A DNA stretch of 64,000 nucleotides from Veillonella absiana. GTDB taxonomy: Bacteria > Bacillota > Negativicutes > Veillonellales > Veillonellaceae. Under the pieces are notes generated by a model. The model searched no databases. It had not been told where the DNA came from and worked only from the letters and a program-made list of their open reading frames with translations. The stretch lies in the NCBI RefSeq assembly GCF_032970905.1, contig NZ_JAWJZA010000002.1, one strand, 5' to 3'. The number at the start of each line of letters is the position of its first letter. The first letter of the stretch is position 1. A program made the translations under genes and the position numbers. This document shows positions 55,138 to 63,814 of the stretch, piece by piece.

Positions 55138-55417
55138 TTTAGGAACATTAAATGACATAACAGTTAGTAACGATGATTTTTTACCAATTTCCATCATTAA
55201 GCAAGTAAAAAAACTCCACCGTTATCAATATGTTCTCGGTGGAGTTATGCCTATCGTTACGTTCGTAGCAACGTTGGCTGCCATGGTGCGAGGCATCGAT
55301 ATATTATATGGCATGATGGACATTAATGTATTGATGGTGCTTACGGGCTGCTTTTACTTGGCGGATATGGTGTATGAATTGGTGAAACCTAATCGAATCG
55401 TGATGTGTGAAAATTGA
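55130..55417 (+). CDS. small membrane protein, 95 aa
   Basis: ATG 55130 overlaps the end of the preceding broken gene. Two hydrophobic helices (YVLGGVMPIVTFVATLAAMV and INVLMVLTGCFYLADMVYEL) are joined by a short loop; the N-terminal 40 residues are polar. No family is recognised. A candidate small RNA with a terminator follows. Confidence 0.6.
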   Translation: MINLGTLNDITVSNDDFLPISIIKQVKKLHRYQYVLGGVMPIVTFVATLAAMVRGIDILYGMMDINVLMVLTGCFYLADMVYELVKPNRIVMCEN

Positions 55418-55439
55418 GTGAACGAACCACTATTTTTTT

Positions 55440-55525
55440 AGTTTTTTTATGCTATACTCGAAGCATAAAGTGAGTGAAATCTTTCACTGAAGCCCCCCCT
55501 AGTAGATGGACGCTACTAGGGGGTT
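55440..55525 (+). ncRNA. candidate small RNA with terminator stem CCCTAGTAG
   Basis: A TATACT-like box (55453-55458) precedes two hairpins: AGTGAGTGAAA/TTTCACT (55470-55488) and CCCCCTAGTAG/CTACTAGGGGG (55495-55523), the latter followed by TTCT. The second stem shares CCCTAGTAG/CTACTAGGG with the terminator of the small-peptide gene at 56022. It may instead be just the terminator of the upstream membrane gene. Confidence 0.45.
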
Positions 55526-55606
55526 CTAACATTATAAGGCTTATAGGATAAAACGTGTTTCATTACTAGTGTCATATGTTCCTGTAAAGAACTTTTAGAA
55601 AAATAT

Positions 55607-55664
55607 TTCAAATATAAGGAGAGCCCAACTAATCTTGGTTAGTTGGGCTCTCCTTATATTTGAA
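55607..55664. repeat. perfect 26-bp palindrome
   Basis: The arms 55607-55632 and 55639-55664 are exact complements around TCTTGG. The core GGAGAGCCCAACTAA is GC-richer than its ends. It lacks a nearby gene end (the last stop is 190 bases away), so it may be a terminator of an unseen transcript or a small mobile palindrome. The rest of 55526-55870 shows no gene. Confidence 0.85.
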
Positions 55665-55891
55665 GTTAGTTGCTTTCTGATCGGTTGTCTTTAAAGTTGT
55701 CATAACAATAGAATGTATAAATGCCTTGAAGTTGTGAACTCAGGTTAGTGATGTAAATCAACATTTAATTTAGTAATGAATGCTCCTTATTAGGAATTTA
55801 GGTGACCATTGACGAACAACGTGAATCAGAAAAAAGCTATATAATTAAAGTGCCCCACCGCCTTGACCATTTTGGGAAAGGGGGTGAAAAT

Positions 55892-55975
55892 TTGTTAGAC
55901 TTAATCATCTCTTTCTTGCTGTCTATAGTGGCAAGTATAGTTGCCGACTATATTTGCAAATGGTTGCGTAGATAG
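55892..55975 (+). CDS. 27-aa hydrophobic peptide, putative type I toxin-like
   Basis: TTG 55892 follows AAAGGGGGTG (55877-55886). The peptide is LLDLIISFLLSIVASIVADY followed by ICKWLRR: one membrane helix and a basic tail with a Trp, the design of type I toxins such as Ldr or Fst. CACCGCCTT at 55856-55864 can pair with the ribosome binding site over 8 of 9 positions, hiding it, as is common for such mRNAs. It ends in TAG, but the -1 frame after it encodes GKQPALQ, also present in the truncated copy with synonymous changes. A strong terminator follows. Toxicity and an antitoxin RNA are inferred. Confidence 0.6.
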   Translation: MLDLIISFLLSIVASIVADYICKWLRR

Positions 55976-56021
55976 CCGCGGGCAAGCAGCCGGCGCTCCA
56001 GCATTAGCGTTATAATGTTAG

Positions 56022-56053
56022 AAGGCCCTAGTAGCGGTAACTACTAGGGCCTT
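56022..56053. terminator. terminator of the small-peptide gene
   Basis: AAGGCCCTAGTAG and CTACTAGGGCCTT are perfect 13-base arms around CGGTAA. It is symmetrical and can act on both strands. Confidence 0.85.
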
Positions 56054-56184
56054 TGCCTTGATAGACTTAAAAATCTCTTTGCCTAAAATTATTATAGCAT
56101 AGGCACAGTGAATTTCAAGAGGGTACATTATCAATATTATGTGATGAGTGAAGAGTGATCCGGTATCTATTATTAATTCCACAA

Positions 56185-56216
56185 AGGAAAAAGCGCTCCA
56201 AAGGAGCGCTTTTTCC
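56185..56216. terminator. hairpin in the gap before the sensor kinase gene
   Basis: GGAAAAAGCGCTCC and its complement form 14-base arms around AAAG; it is flanked by A and T runs on both strands. The rest of 56054-56494 is empty. Confidence 0.75.
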
Positions 56217-56494
56217 ATGTAAGGGGAGTGTTAGTATTAACATCAAATGAGTAGTATTTAAACAAGTATGTGTGTTTGGGGTTTGTATACTTGTCGGGAG
56301 ATAAATACGATCATGCAATGTGATTAGGGATTGTCATCATTGCCTCATTTGATACTATAAGTATAACTTTGAAATATGAAAATAAAATGAAAAAATAATG
56401 TATTTTTTCACAATCCTATTCGAAATACTAGTGATTTAAAAAGTATAGATAAATACTGGAATCTAAGGGGATTAACAGGAGATATTCTTTTTCT

Positions 56495-57853
56495 CTATTT
56501 CATGGCAGGCAATTCAATTATGAAGGATGTGGCCACATTAGGTTCACTTTCGGCTTTCACTTGACCGTGATGGAGTCCCACGACCTTGCTAACGAAATAG
56601 AGTCCCAAGCCAATGCCTTTATTGCTATTACGGTTACGAGATTTATCTGTTTGATACAAACGATCCCAAATGCGGGATAGGTTTTCTTGTTCAATACCTT
56701 CACCATTGTCTGTGACTTTCACAAAGATGGATGGCCCCTCACGATAGGCACTAAGGTGAATGGTGGAGTTGGTGAATTTAATGGCGTTATCGATAATGTT
56801 GCCAATGGCGCGGCGCAATGATACGGCGTGCCCGTGAACCATCAGGTTTGGTGCGATATCAGCGGTAAACGTCACATTAGTTTCCGTACAGAGTCGTGTA
56901 TAGTCCTGTGCCACACCTTGGAGCATATCTGTTGCGTCTAGCGTATCCATTACCACATTATGAGCTTGATCAAGGCGGGTAATGTCTAATAATTGAGATA
57001 CGAGGGCTGTCATGAATTTTGCCTGCGTTAGGATGTGTGTCAATTCCTCCTTAGCCGTGTCTAGGTCCTTTGCATGTTTAAGGGCAAATTCACTAGATGC
57101 TTGAATGACGGCTATAGGTGTACGCAATTCATGAGACACGTCTGAGTTAAATCGTTTTTCGCGGTTGGATGAATTTTCTAAGCTATCCAGCATACCATTG
57201 AAGGTTGTGGTCAATTCATAAAGCTCGTCACGACCGCCATCGGGAATATTTAGCCGTTGGCTGAGGTCATTGTTTTTACCGATGAGGCGGGCAGCGTTCG
57301 TAATATTCCGCAGAGGCTTGAGCCCTCGTTTGATAAGAATATAGGCGCCGATAGAGGCAATCATGAGGAATGCTACGGTACCCAGCAATAGACCATACAT
57401 CATACTGAGTGTACGGGTATCGGTATTACGAATTGGCGCAATGGCCCGGAACCAACCGCTAAATTCAGGGGAGTGGATAGGCGTATCATAATAGTAATAC
57501 GTGGAGTTCTCCGTTAAAATTTCACTCACTTGGTTCGGTGACATCGGCGTTTGTGTTGGGAATCCATCAGGTAGAGCACCGCGCGTAATCAAGCCCTCTT
57601 GCGTGTAGGTAATAAAGAATACCCCTTCTCGATATGGTTTGAAACTGCGTAAGTCGGAAGCTGCGGTTATGGTAATGCGTTGGAGACGATCGCGAACCTC
57701 GGAGGTCTCCCAACGATGACTGAACTGGAACACGAAGGTGGCCAACATCAAGAGCATTAAGGTGAGGAAAATACTGTACCATGCCATGATGCGGAATGTA
57801 ATGGGCCAGCGGTTGAATAGCTGTTCTATATTAATTTTCAGTTTTGAGAACAT
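56495..57853 (-). CDS. two-component sensor histidine kinase
   Basis: The 452-residue protein (ATG 57853) has a first helix near 18-40, an extracytoplasmic sensor loop of about 110 residues (RLQRITITAASDLRSF...), a second helix (LLLGTVAFLMIASIGAYIL), a HAMP linker, HisKA with SHELRTPIAVI, and HATPase blocks NIIDNAIKFT, DNGEGIEQENLSRIWDRLYQ and GLGLYFVSK. It should sense an envelope signal and phosphorylate the neighbouring regulator. It overlaps that gene by 23 bases. The signal is unknown. Confidence 0.93.
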   Translation of the reverse strand: MFSKLKINIEQLFNRWPITFRIMAWYSIFLTLMLLMLATFVFQFSHRWETSEVRDRLQRITITAASDLRSFKPYREGVFFITYTQEGLITRGALPDGFPTQTPMSPNQVSEILTENSTYYYYDTPIHSPEFSGWFRAIAPIRNTDTRTLSMMYGLLLGTVAFLMIASIGAYILIKRGLKPLRNITNAARLIGKNNDLSQRLNIPDGGRDELYELTTTFNGMLDSLENSSNREKRFNSDVSHELRTPIAVIQASSEFALKHAKDLDTAKEELTHILTQAKFMTALVSQLLDITRLDQAHNVVMDTLDATDMLQGVAQDYTRLCTETNVTFTADIAPNLMVHGHAVSLRRAIGNIIDNAIKFTNSTIHLSAYREGPSIFVKVTDNGEGIEQENLSRIWDRLYQTDKSRNRNSNKGIGLGLYFVSKVVGLHHGQVKAESEPNVATSFIIELPAMK

Positions 57854-58505
57854 AGCCGACCCCACGTACAGTTTGAATGAGTTTTACTTTATCATCTGTA
57901 TCAATTTTCTTGCGGAGATCTTTGATATATACGTCGATGAGGTTTGAGTAGCTTTCATAATCATATTCCCATACATGATCGAGAATTTGTTGACGAGACA
58001 GCACAATATTTTCGTTGCTGGCTAAATAGTAGAGCAAATCGAATTCCTTCGCTGTCAGGTTCACGGCCACACCATCGCGTTTTACGGAACGTTGAGGCAC
58101 ATTAATTACCAATGGCCCCACGATGAGGTCATTTTGAGCATGGTTGGCACCACGACGCGCGAGGGCGTAAATGCGCGCAATGAGTTCCTCAAATTCAAAT
58201 GGTTTTACCAGATAATCATCAGCACCAGTGTTGAGGCCACTCACCTTATCTTGTAGGGAGTCCTTTGCTGTTAATAACAATACTGGCGTTGTATTGCCAT
58301 CGGCACGCAATTGTTTCAATGTTTGGATACCGTCCAGTACAGGCATCATAATATCCATAACGATTACGTCATAGCTAGAGGTACTGATATAATCGAGGGC
58401 TTGCTGACCATCAAAGCAGCTGTCTACAGTCATTCTTTCGGCATGTAAATATTTGGCTGTTATATTATTTAACATTTCTTCGTCTTCGACGAGGAGAATT
58501 TTCAT
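57831..58505 (-). CDS. OmpR/PhoB-family response regulator
   Basis: The 224-residue regulator starts at ATG 58505 (MKILLVEDEEM), after GGAAGGATCCT. The receiver has phosphoacceptor Asp in VIVMDIMMPVLDG, the conserved Thr in LLLTAKD and Lys in YLVKPFEFEEL. The winged-helix domain shows AKEFDLLYYLASNENIVLSR and YIKDLRKKIDTDD...RGVGYVL. It is the first gene of the pair. Targets are not visible. Confidence 0.94.
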   Translation of the reverse strand: MKILLVEDEEMLNNITAKYLHAERMTVDSCFDGQQALDYISTSSYDVIVMDIMMPVLDGIQTLKQLRADGNTTPVLLLTAKDSLQDKVSGLNTGADDYLVKPFEFEELIARIYALARRGANHAQNDLIVGPLVINVPQRSVKRDGVAVNLTAKEFDLLYYLASNENIVLSRQQILDHVWEYDYESYSNLIDVYIKDLRKKIDTDDKVKLIQTVRGVGYVLKTEN

Positions 58506-59405
58506 AGGATCCTTCCATTCTGCCGGTGGCGGCGAAATACAATTCATCGTAGATCTAGGGGGCCTACTTTATCTTATATATATTATACCTTATTTAATTC
58601 TCATGAGTAGAACATGAATTTAACCAGTCTGGGTTTTTCCTATTATGCTTATTTATTAATTTCGATGATATCGGTAATGGTAAAAGTACGGTCTTTTTTA
58701 GAGTTGTAGTTTTATTCAATGGATGAAAGCCAAAAAAACTATATCGATAATTGCCGTATCTGCATAATACAAGGGGGATTTGCTAATTTTGGAAATATAC
58801 ATAAAATTCTTATGATAATGATTTTCAAGTAATGATATCCTAGTAAATATACAGTGGATTTAGTTGGTGAATCGTCATTGCTGTTGATAGTAATAGTTGT
58901 AAATTCTTTACTGATTTAGTGGGAATTAGATCATATCATTTTAGCCTAAGGGGGATAAAATCAGTAACTATAGGATTAGATGGAGGTTATTTTAAAGTGG
59001 AAATTTTAAATTTGAGGGAACTGAATTATTCTATATGGCTATGAAATATGTCACAAGTTATGAAACACTAGGAGTAAATCTTTGTCCCTTACCAATGAAT
59101 AAATATAAGTAATGATATGGATTTTCATTTATAGAGCTAGAAATTAATTATGCTAAATAAGGTTTAGACATACAAGAAAATGACAACTATAATTATATGT
59201 AAAGCTATAGGAGAAAGCCTTGCAAGTGCTAGGTTTTCGTTAAGAAAATTTAATCAGGTTATCAAAAGTATTTATATACGATGTCGAATAAATGAATGGT
59301 AGTCCAAATTTATTCGTTAATCTATAAAGTGATGGTAGAGTCGGGTACAAATATTTTATGCCAATTCAGTTTTCTTAAGTAATAGGTAGTTATGAGGAGG
59401 TAATT
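58506..59405. other. long AT-rich region with a Fur-like box
   Basis: About 900 bases separate the regulator from the fumarate reductase genes. GATAATGATTTTCA at 58814-58827 resembles half of a Fur box. Around 58980-59115 there are a TGGAGG site and short frames (VEILNLRELNYSIWL; MKYVTSYETLGVNLC) that could be a broken small gene. No intact gene is supported. A promoter for frdA must lie here, but I cannot pick it out with confidence. Confidence 0.5.
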
Positions 59406-61124
59406 ATGGAACAGTTTGATGTTCTAGTAGTAGGTAGCGGCGGCGCAGGTATGCGTGCGGCTTTAGAAGTAGGTCGTCGTAAAGGCTTGAATGTTGCGCT
59501 TATTACAAAAATTTTCCCAACACGTTCTGCAACAGCAATGGCACAAGGTGGCGTTAATGCTTGCTTGAACAATGTGGCACCAGAAGACACTATCGAAACA
59601 CATACTTTCGATACAGTAAAAGGGTCTGACTATCTTGGTGACCAAGATGCGATCGAATTCTTCTGCTCTAAATGTCCAGAAGGCGTTCTTGAAATGGACC
59701 ATATGGGTGCTCCATTCTCTCGTACAGCAGAAAACAAAATTGCACAACGTAATTTCGGTGGTCAATCTTACCCACGTACTAGCTACAGTGCGGATAAAAC
59801 TGGTCACGTTATTCTTCACACAACTTATGAACAATGCCTAAAAGAAGGCGTACACTTCTTACAAGAATGGTACTTATTGGATTTAATCCAAGTTGATGGT
59901 GTTCTTGGTGGCGCAGTTATCTGGAACATGAAAGAAGGCAAAGTAGAAACTATCAAAGCAAAAGCTATTGTAATGTCTACTGGCGGTGCTGGTCGTATAT
60001 TCTGGACTCGTACAACTAACCCATTCCTTTCCACAGGCGATGGTATGGCAGCAGCATTCCGTGCAGGTTGTGGTTTGAAAGATATGGAAATGATTCAATT
60101 CCATCCAACTGGCCTTGGTAAAACTGGTATCTTGATGTCCGAAGCCGTTCGTGGTGAAGGTGGGTACCTTCTTAATTCCGAAGGCGAACGTTTCATGAAA
60201 AAATATGCGCCAAACAAAATGGAATTAGCATCTCGTGACGTTGTTGCGAAAGCTATCGAAGTAGAAATCGCTGAAGGCCGTGGCTTTGGTGGTACAGGTC
60301 TTGATGCGTATGTAGTGGCTGACCTTCGTCACTTGGGACCAGAAGTTATCATCGAAAAACTTCATGGTATCCGCGACCTTGCTATGTGTTTCGAACATTG
60401 TGATCCATTGGTACAACCAGTACCTATTCGTCCTACAAATCACTACATCATGGGTGGTATCGACGTTGTGGACTACAAAACTTGTGCTACTGAAATCAAT
60501 GGTTTGTTCGCATCTGGCGAATGTTCCAATATCTCCATCCACGGTGCCAACCGTTTAGGTGGTAACTCCCTAGCTGACGGCGTTGTATTCGGTAAAGTAT
60601 CTGGTGCTGGTGCAGCAGACTATGCTGAAAAACATGACCAAATCAACTGTGATGCTGAATTACAAGCATGTGCAGAGGCTTGGGAAGGTAAATTCAAAGA
60701 AGTAACTGGCCGTACAGCTGGTCGTCCAGTAGTAGAAATTCGTGATGCTTTGGCTAATGCAATGTGGAATAAATGTGGTATCTTCCGTGATGAAGCACGT
60801 ATGACAGAAGCATTGAACGAAGTTAACGCATTAATCGAAGACTACAAAACTTGCTATGTAGGTGATACTGATCGCAATTACAACATGGCATTCGTAAACT
60901 ACTGTGAAATCGGTTCCATGTTAACAGTAGCGAAAGCTATCGTTTCTGGTGCGCTTTGGCGTAAAGAATCCCGCGGTGCTCATACTCGTGATGATTATAC
61001 TAAACGTGATGACGAAAATTATCTCGTTCATTCCATCCAAAAATTACGCGAAGATGGCGAATATGAAATGTCTACACGTCCTGTAGTGTTCACTAAATAC
61101 CAACCAGAAGAAAGGAAGTACTAA
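59406..61124 (+). CDS. fumarate reductase/succinate dehydrogenase flavoprotein subunit
   Basis: The 572-residue flavoprotein interconverts fumarate and succinate. FAD-binding GSGGAGMRAA is near the start, RSATAMAQGGVNA carries the covalent-FAD region, HPTGLGKTGILMSEAVRGEGG is the active-site segment, and RLGGNSLADGVVFG closes the FAD site. There is no Tat or Sec signal, so it faces the cytoplasm. TGAGGAGGTAATT precedes the start. It is first in an operon with an iron-sulfur subunit and a CCG-domain subunit. Confidence 0.93.
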   Translation: MEQFDVLVVGSGGAGMRAALEVGRRKGLNVALITKIFPTRSATAMAQGGVNACLNNVAPEDTIETHTFDTVKGSDYLGDQDAIEFFCSKCPEGVLEMDHMGAPFSRTAENKIAQRNFGGQSYPRTSYSADKTGHVILHTTYEQCLKEGVHFLQEWYLLDLIQVDGVLGGAVIWNMKEGKVETIKAKAIVMSTGGAGRIFWTRTTNPFLSTGDGMAAAFRAGCGLKDMEMIQFHPTGLGKTGILMSEAVRGEGGYLLNSEGERFMKKYAPNKMELASRDVVAKAIEVEIAEGRGFGGTGLDAYVVADLRHLGPEVIIEKLHGIRDLAMCFEHCDPLVQPVPIRPTNHYIMGGIDVVDYKTCATEINGLFASGECSNISIHGANRLGGNSLADGVVFGKVSGAGAADYAEKHDQINCDAELQACAEAWEGKFKEVTGRTAGRPVVEIRDALANAMWNKCGIFRDEARMTEALNEVNALIEDYKTCYVGDTDRNYNMAFVNYCEIGSMLTVAKAIVSGALWRKESRGAHTRDDYTKRDDENYLVHSIQKLREDGEYEMSTRPVVFTKYQPEERKY

Positions 61125-61125
61125 G

Positions 61126-62088
61126 ATGAGACAAATCACCTATCATATCCACCGTTACCAACAAGGCCGCGCATATGTACAGTCCTTCTCTTTTGATTAT
61201 GAACCAGACCGTACTCTTTTATGGGGCTTACAAAAAATTAAAGATGAACAAGATCCTACATTGACTTTCTTGGCAGCTTGTCGTTCCGCAGTTTGCGGCG
61301 CTTGCTCCATCCGTGTAAACGGCGAAGCAATGCTTGGCTGTGAATCTAAAATCGACGAAATCACAGAACGTTTTGGCTCTGATGAAATCGAAATTGCTCC
61401 TATTGGCAACTTTAAGGTTCTTCGTGACTTAGTTGTTGACTGGGAATCCAAAGTTGATCGTCTCCGTACGGTTGCTCCTTGGATCTTCTTGAAAGCTGAG
61501 TTTAACGAAGGCGACAAAATCGTTCGTCAAACTCCAAAAGACTTCAAAAAATTCGTGGCTGGTACAGAATGTATCCTTTGCGGTTGCTGTGTTTCCGAAT
61601 GTAATAAATTGACTGCACGTCAAGATGACTTCTTAGAACCATATGTATTCACAAAAGCTAACCGTTTCGTATTGGATAGCCGCGATGATGCTCCTATGGC
61701 TCACATCAAACCTGCATTCGATAATGGCGTATGGAATTGCGTTCATTGCATGAACTGTATCTCCCGTTGCCCTAAACATTTAAAACCTGCTCAAGATATT
61801 TCTAACTTGCGTAAAGAAGCTACAAAAGCTGGCTTGACAGACAGCAAAGGTGTACGCCATGCAGTAGCTTTCAAAGACGACTTGATGAAAACTGGTCGTT
61901 TGAAAGAAGTTTCTATGAGCTTGAAATCTGATGGTGTTGTAGATTCCGCTAAACAAGCAGTGTATGCATTGCGTTTGTGGAAACACAGCAAAATCAATCC
62001 ATTCGAACTTATCGTTCCACAAAAACCAGTTAATGGTATCGATGGCGTTCGTACACTTGTGAAAGCAGCAGAGGAGGCAAGTAAATAA
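61126..62088 (+). CDS. fumarate reductase/succinate dehydrogenase iron-sulfur subunit
   Basis: The 320-residue protein passes electrons between the flavoprotein and the membrane-side subunit. A plant-type 2Fe-2S domain (CRSAVCGACSIRVNGEAMLGC) is followed by two cluster motifs CILCGCCVSECN and CVHCMNCISRCPKHLKP. A C-terminal extension of about 80 residues is longer than in classical SdhB. It starts one base after the flavoprotein stop and shares its last base with the next start. Confidence 0.93.
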   Translation: MRQITYHIHRYQQGRAYVQSFSFDYEPDRTLLWGLQKIKDEQDPTLTFLAACRSAVCGACSIRVNGEAMLGCESKIDEITERFGSDEIEIAPIGNFKVLRDLVVDWESKVDRLRTVAPWIFLKAEFNEGDKIVRQTPKDFKKFVAGTECILCGCCVSECNKLTARQDDFLEPYVFTKANRFVLDSRDDAPMAHIKPAFDNGVWNCVHCMNCISRCPKHLKPAQDISNLRKEATKAGLTDSKGVRHAVAFKDDLMKTGRLKEVSMSLKSDGVVDSAKQAVYALRLWKHSKINPFELIVPQKPVNGIDGVRTLVKAAEEASK

Positions 62089-62963
62089 TGAAATACGCAT
62101 TTTTCCCAGGTTGCGTACTTGAAAGCGCAGCGAAAGAAGATTACTTAGCAACCGTTGCAGTCGCTCGTAAATTAGGTATCGAAATAGAAGAACTTGATGG
62201 TTGGACTTGCTGTGGCGCATCTCATGTACAAGACATCGCTCCAGAAGTTACACTTGCTACTAATGCTCGTAATATTGCATTGGCAGAAGAAAAAGGTTTG
62301 AACCTTTTAACTGTATGTAATACTTGTACTTTGATGCTTCGCGAAGCTAAAAACGAATTAGACAAAGACGCAGCTAAAAAAGAAGAAGTTAACAAACAAT
62401 TAGCACAAATCGGTAAACAATACCGCGGTACTATTGATGTAACTCATTTCTTGTGGGTGTTGATCCGCGATTACGGTTTGGACAAATTGAAAGCTAAAAT
62501 CGTAAAACCTTTAACTGGTTTGCGTGTAGCTGAATACTATGGTTGCCACATTCTTCGTCCACAAGAAGAATTAGGCTTTGAAGATTATCAAGTGCCTACA
62601 TCCTTAGCAGATTTAATTACTGCTATCGGTGCAACCCCAATCGATTTCTCCCGTAAATTAGATTGCTGCGGTTTCCATGCTGTATACCCTGCACATGATT
62701 CCGTAATGCAAATGACTGGCTCCATCAATAACGATGCAGCTAAAGAAGGCGCTGATTGCGTGGTAACTCCATGCCCATTGTGCCAAATGCAATTGGATAT
62801 GTTCCAAAAAGAAGCTAAAGCAGTTGTGGGTGGCGACAAAGATATGCCTATCTTACACATGTCCCAATTAATTGGCTTGGCTCTTGGCATCACTCCTGAA
62901 GAAATGGGTATGCCTGCACGTCATTTGACTAGCACTGCACCAGTACAAAAATTTGTTGGCTAA
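62088..62963 (+). CDS. CCG-domain subunit (SdhE/HdrB-like) of fumarate reductase
   Basis: The 291-residue protein has two CCG-type cysteine sets: FFPGCVLES with GWTCCGASH, and CNTCTLML; then EYYGCHIL with LDCCGFHAVYP and CPLCQMQLDM. These bind an unusual [4Fe-4S] cluster in heterodisulfide reductase B. In class E succinate:quinone reductases (SdhABE, MfrABE) this subunit replaces the haem-bearing anchors. No classical membrane anchor gene is present. Thus the enzyme probably uses menaquinone at low potential or a thiol partner. Confidence 0.9.
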   Translation: MKYAFFPGCVLESAAKEDYLATVAVARKLGIEIEELDGWTCCGASHVQDIAPEVTLATNARNIALAEEKGLNLLTVCNTCTLMLREAKNELDKDAAKKEEVNKQLAQIGKQYRGTIDVTHFLWVLIRDYGLDKLKAKIVKPLTGLRVAEYYGCHILRPQEELGFEDYQVPTSLADLITAIGATPIDFSRKLDCCGFHAVYPAHDSVMQMTGSINNDAAKEGADCVVTPCPLCQMQLDMFQKEAKAVVGGDKDMPILHMSQLIGLALGITPEEMGMPARHLTSTAPVQKFVG

Positions 62964-63037
62964 TGGTAGCTGAATTAGACATTAGGCCTGAGTAGGTCGT
63001 ACTAGGTTCTAATATCACACCATACCATAATTACCTG

Positions 63038-63065
63038 AAAGCCCCCGGCTCTGCCGGGGGCTTTT
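63038..63065 (+). terminator. terminator of the fumarate reductase operon
   Basis: AAAGCCCCCGG and CCGGGGGCTTT are perfect arms around CTCTG with T4 following. Confidence 0.9.
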
Positions 63066-63131
63066 CCTATACATAACTTTTTTTACATTAATCATCTCCT
63101 GGAATATATGAGTATGAAAGGAGGTGATACG

Positions 63132-63347
63132 ATGGATCGAGTAGTAAAAGAATCCAAATTGGTGTTGCGTTTCGCTAATGGTTTCAATGAACAGAATGAA
63201 CCGCTCTATAAAGATGTGACGTATTCTCGTGTTATTGAAAGTGCCACTGATGAAGCCATCAAGGCGGTTGGTATGGCTCTTGCACCATTGTTCAGCATGG
63301 AATTGGCTGATGTGGTTCGCGTGAATGAAGTGTCCTTAGGTAAATAG
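63132..63347 (+). CDS. DUF1659 protein
   Basis: GAAAGGAGGTGATAC places the start at ATG 63132 (71 residues). ESKLVLRFANGFNEQNEP then YKDVTYSRVIESATDEAIKAVGMAL matches DUF1659, small Firmicute proteins of unknown role. It is normally found next to a DUF2922 gene, as here. Between the two lies an inverted repeat TATCGGCT/AGCCGATA (63391-63441). Confidence 0.85.
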   Translation: MDRVVKESKLVLRFANGFNEQNEPLYKDVTYSRVIESATDEAIKAVGMALAPLFSMELADVVRVNEVSLGK

Positions 63348-63491
63348 GGATATTTCGTAATCCTAGTTGGTTGTCGCTGAATATATCGGCTATAGGCGAA
63401 GTGTCGAATTAGTTGCAGTAAGCCGAACACAGCCGATACGGCGATGACTAGTATCAAATTTGTGTGTGTAATTGTGGAAAGGAGGATTTTC

Positions 63492-63713
63492 ATGGCTGAT
63501 AAAGTAGTGGTATATCTTAAATTTGCTACAGCAGGTGGTAAAACATCTTCTGTTACCATCAATAACCCGCGTGAAAATGTGACGCTAGCAGATGCGAAAG
63601 CAGCAGCTGATGTACTGGTGGCACAACAAGTCATCGAAGGTAGTGACAGTACAGCATTGACTGGATTTAAAGACGCTACCAAAGTGACTACAAGTACTGT
63701 AGAACTTGCATAA
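63492..63713 (+). CDS. DUF2922 protein
   Basis: ATG 63492 follows AAAGGAGGATTTTC. The 73-residue product (VVVYLKFATAGGKTSSVTINNPRENVT, then VIEGSDSTALTGFKDATKV) fits DUF2922, a small beta-rich family of unknown function paired with DUF1659. No signal peptide. Confidence 0.85.
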   Translation: MADKVVVYLKFATAGGKTSSVTINNPRENVTLADAKAAADVLVAQQVIEGSDSTALTGFKDATKVTTSTVELA

Positions 63714-63750
63714 TCTTTTAATTTAATAGATAGTCCTAAACCCTCTAACA

Positions 63751-63788
63751 GGCCCTGAATCGCGATGTCGATGCAGGGCTTTGTTTTT
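63751..63788 (+). terminator. terminator after the DUF1659/DUF2922 pair
   Basis: AGGCCCTG and CAGGGCTT pair around a 16-base loop and T5 follows. Confidence 0.8.
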
Positions 63789-63814
63789 ATTTTTGTCCTA
63801 TCAGTTGAATGTAT

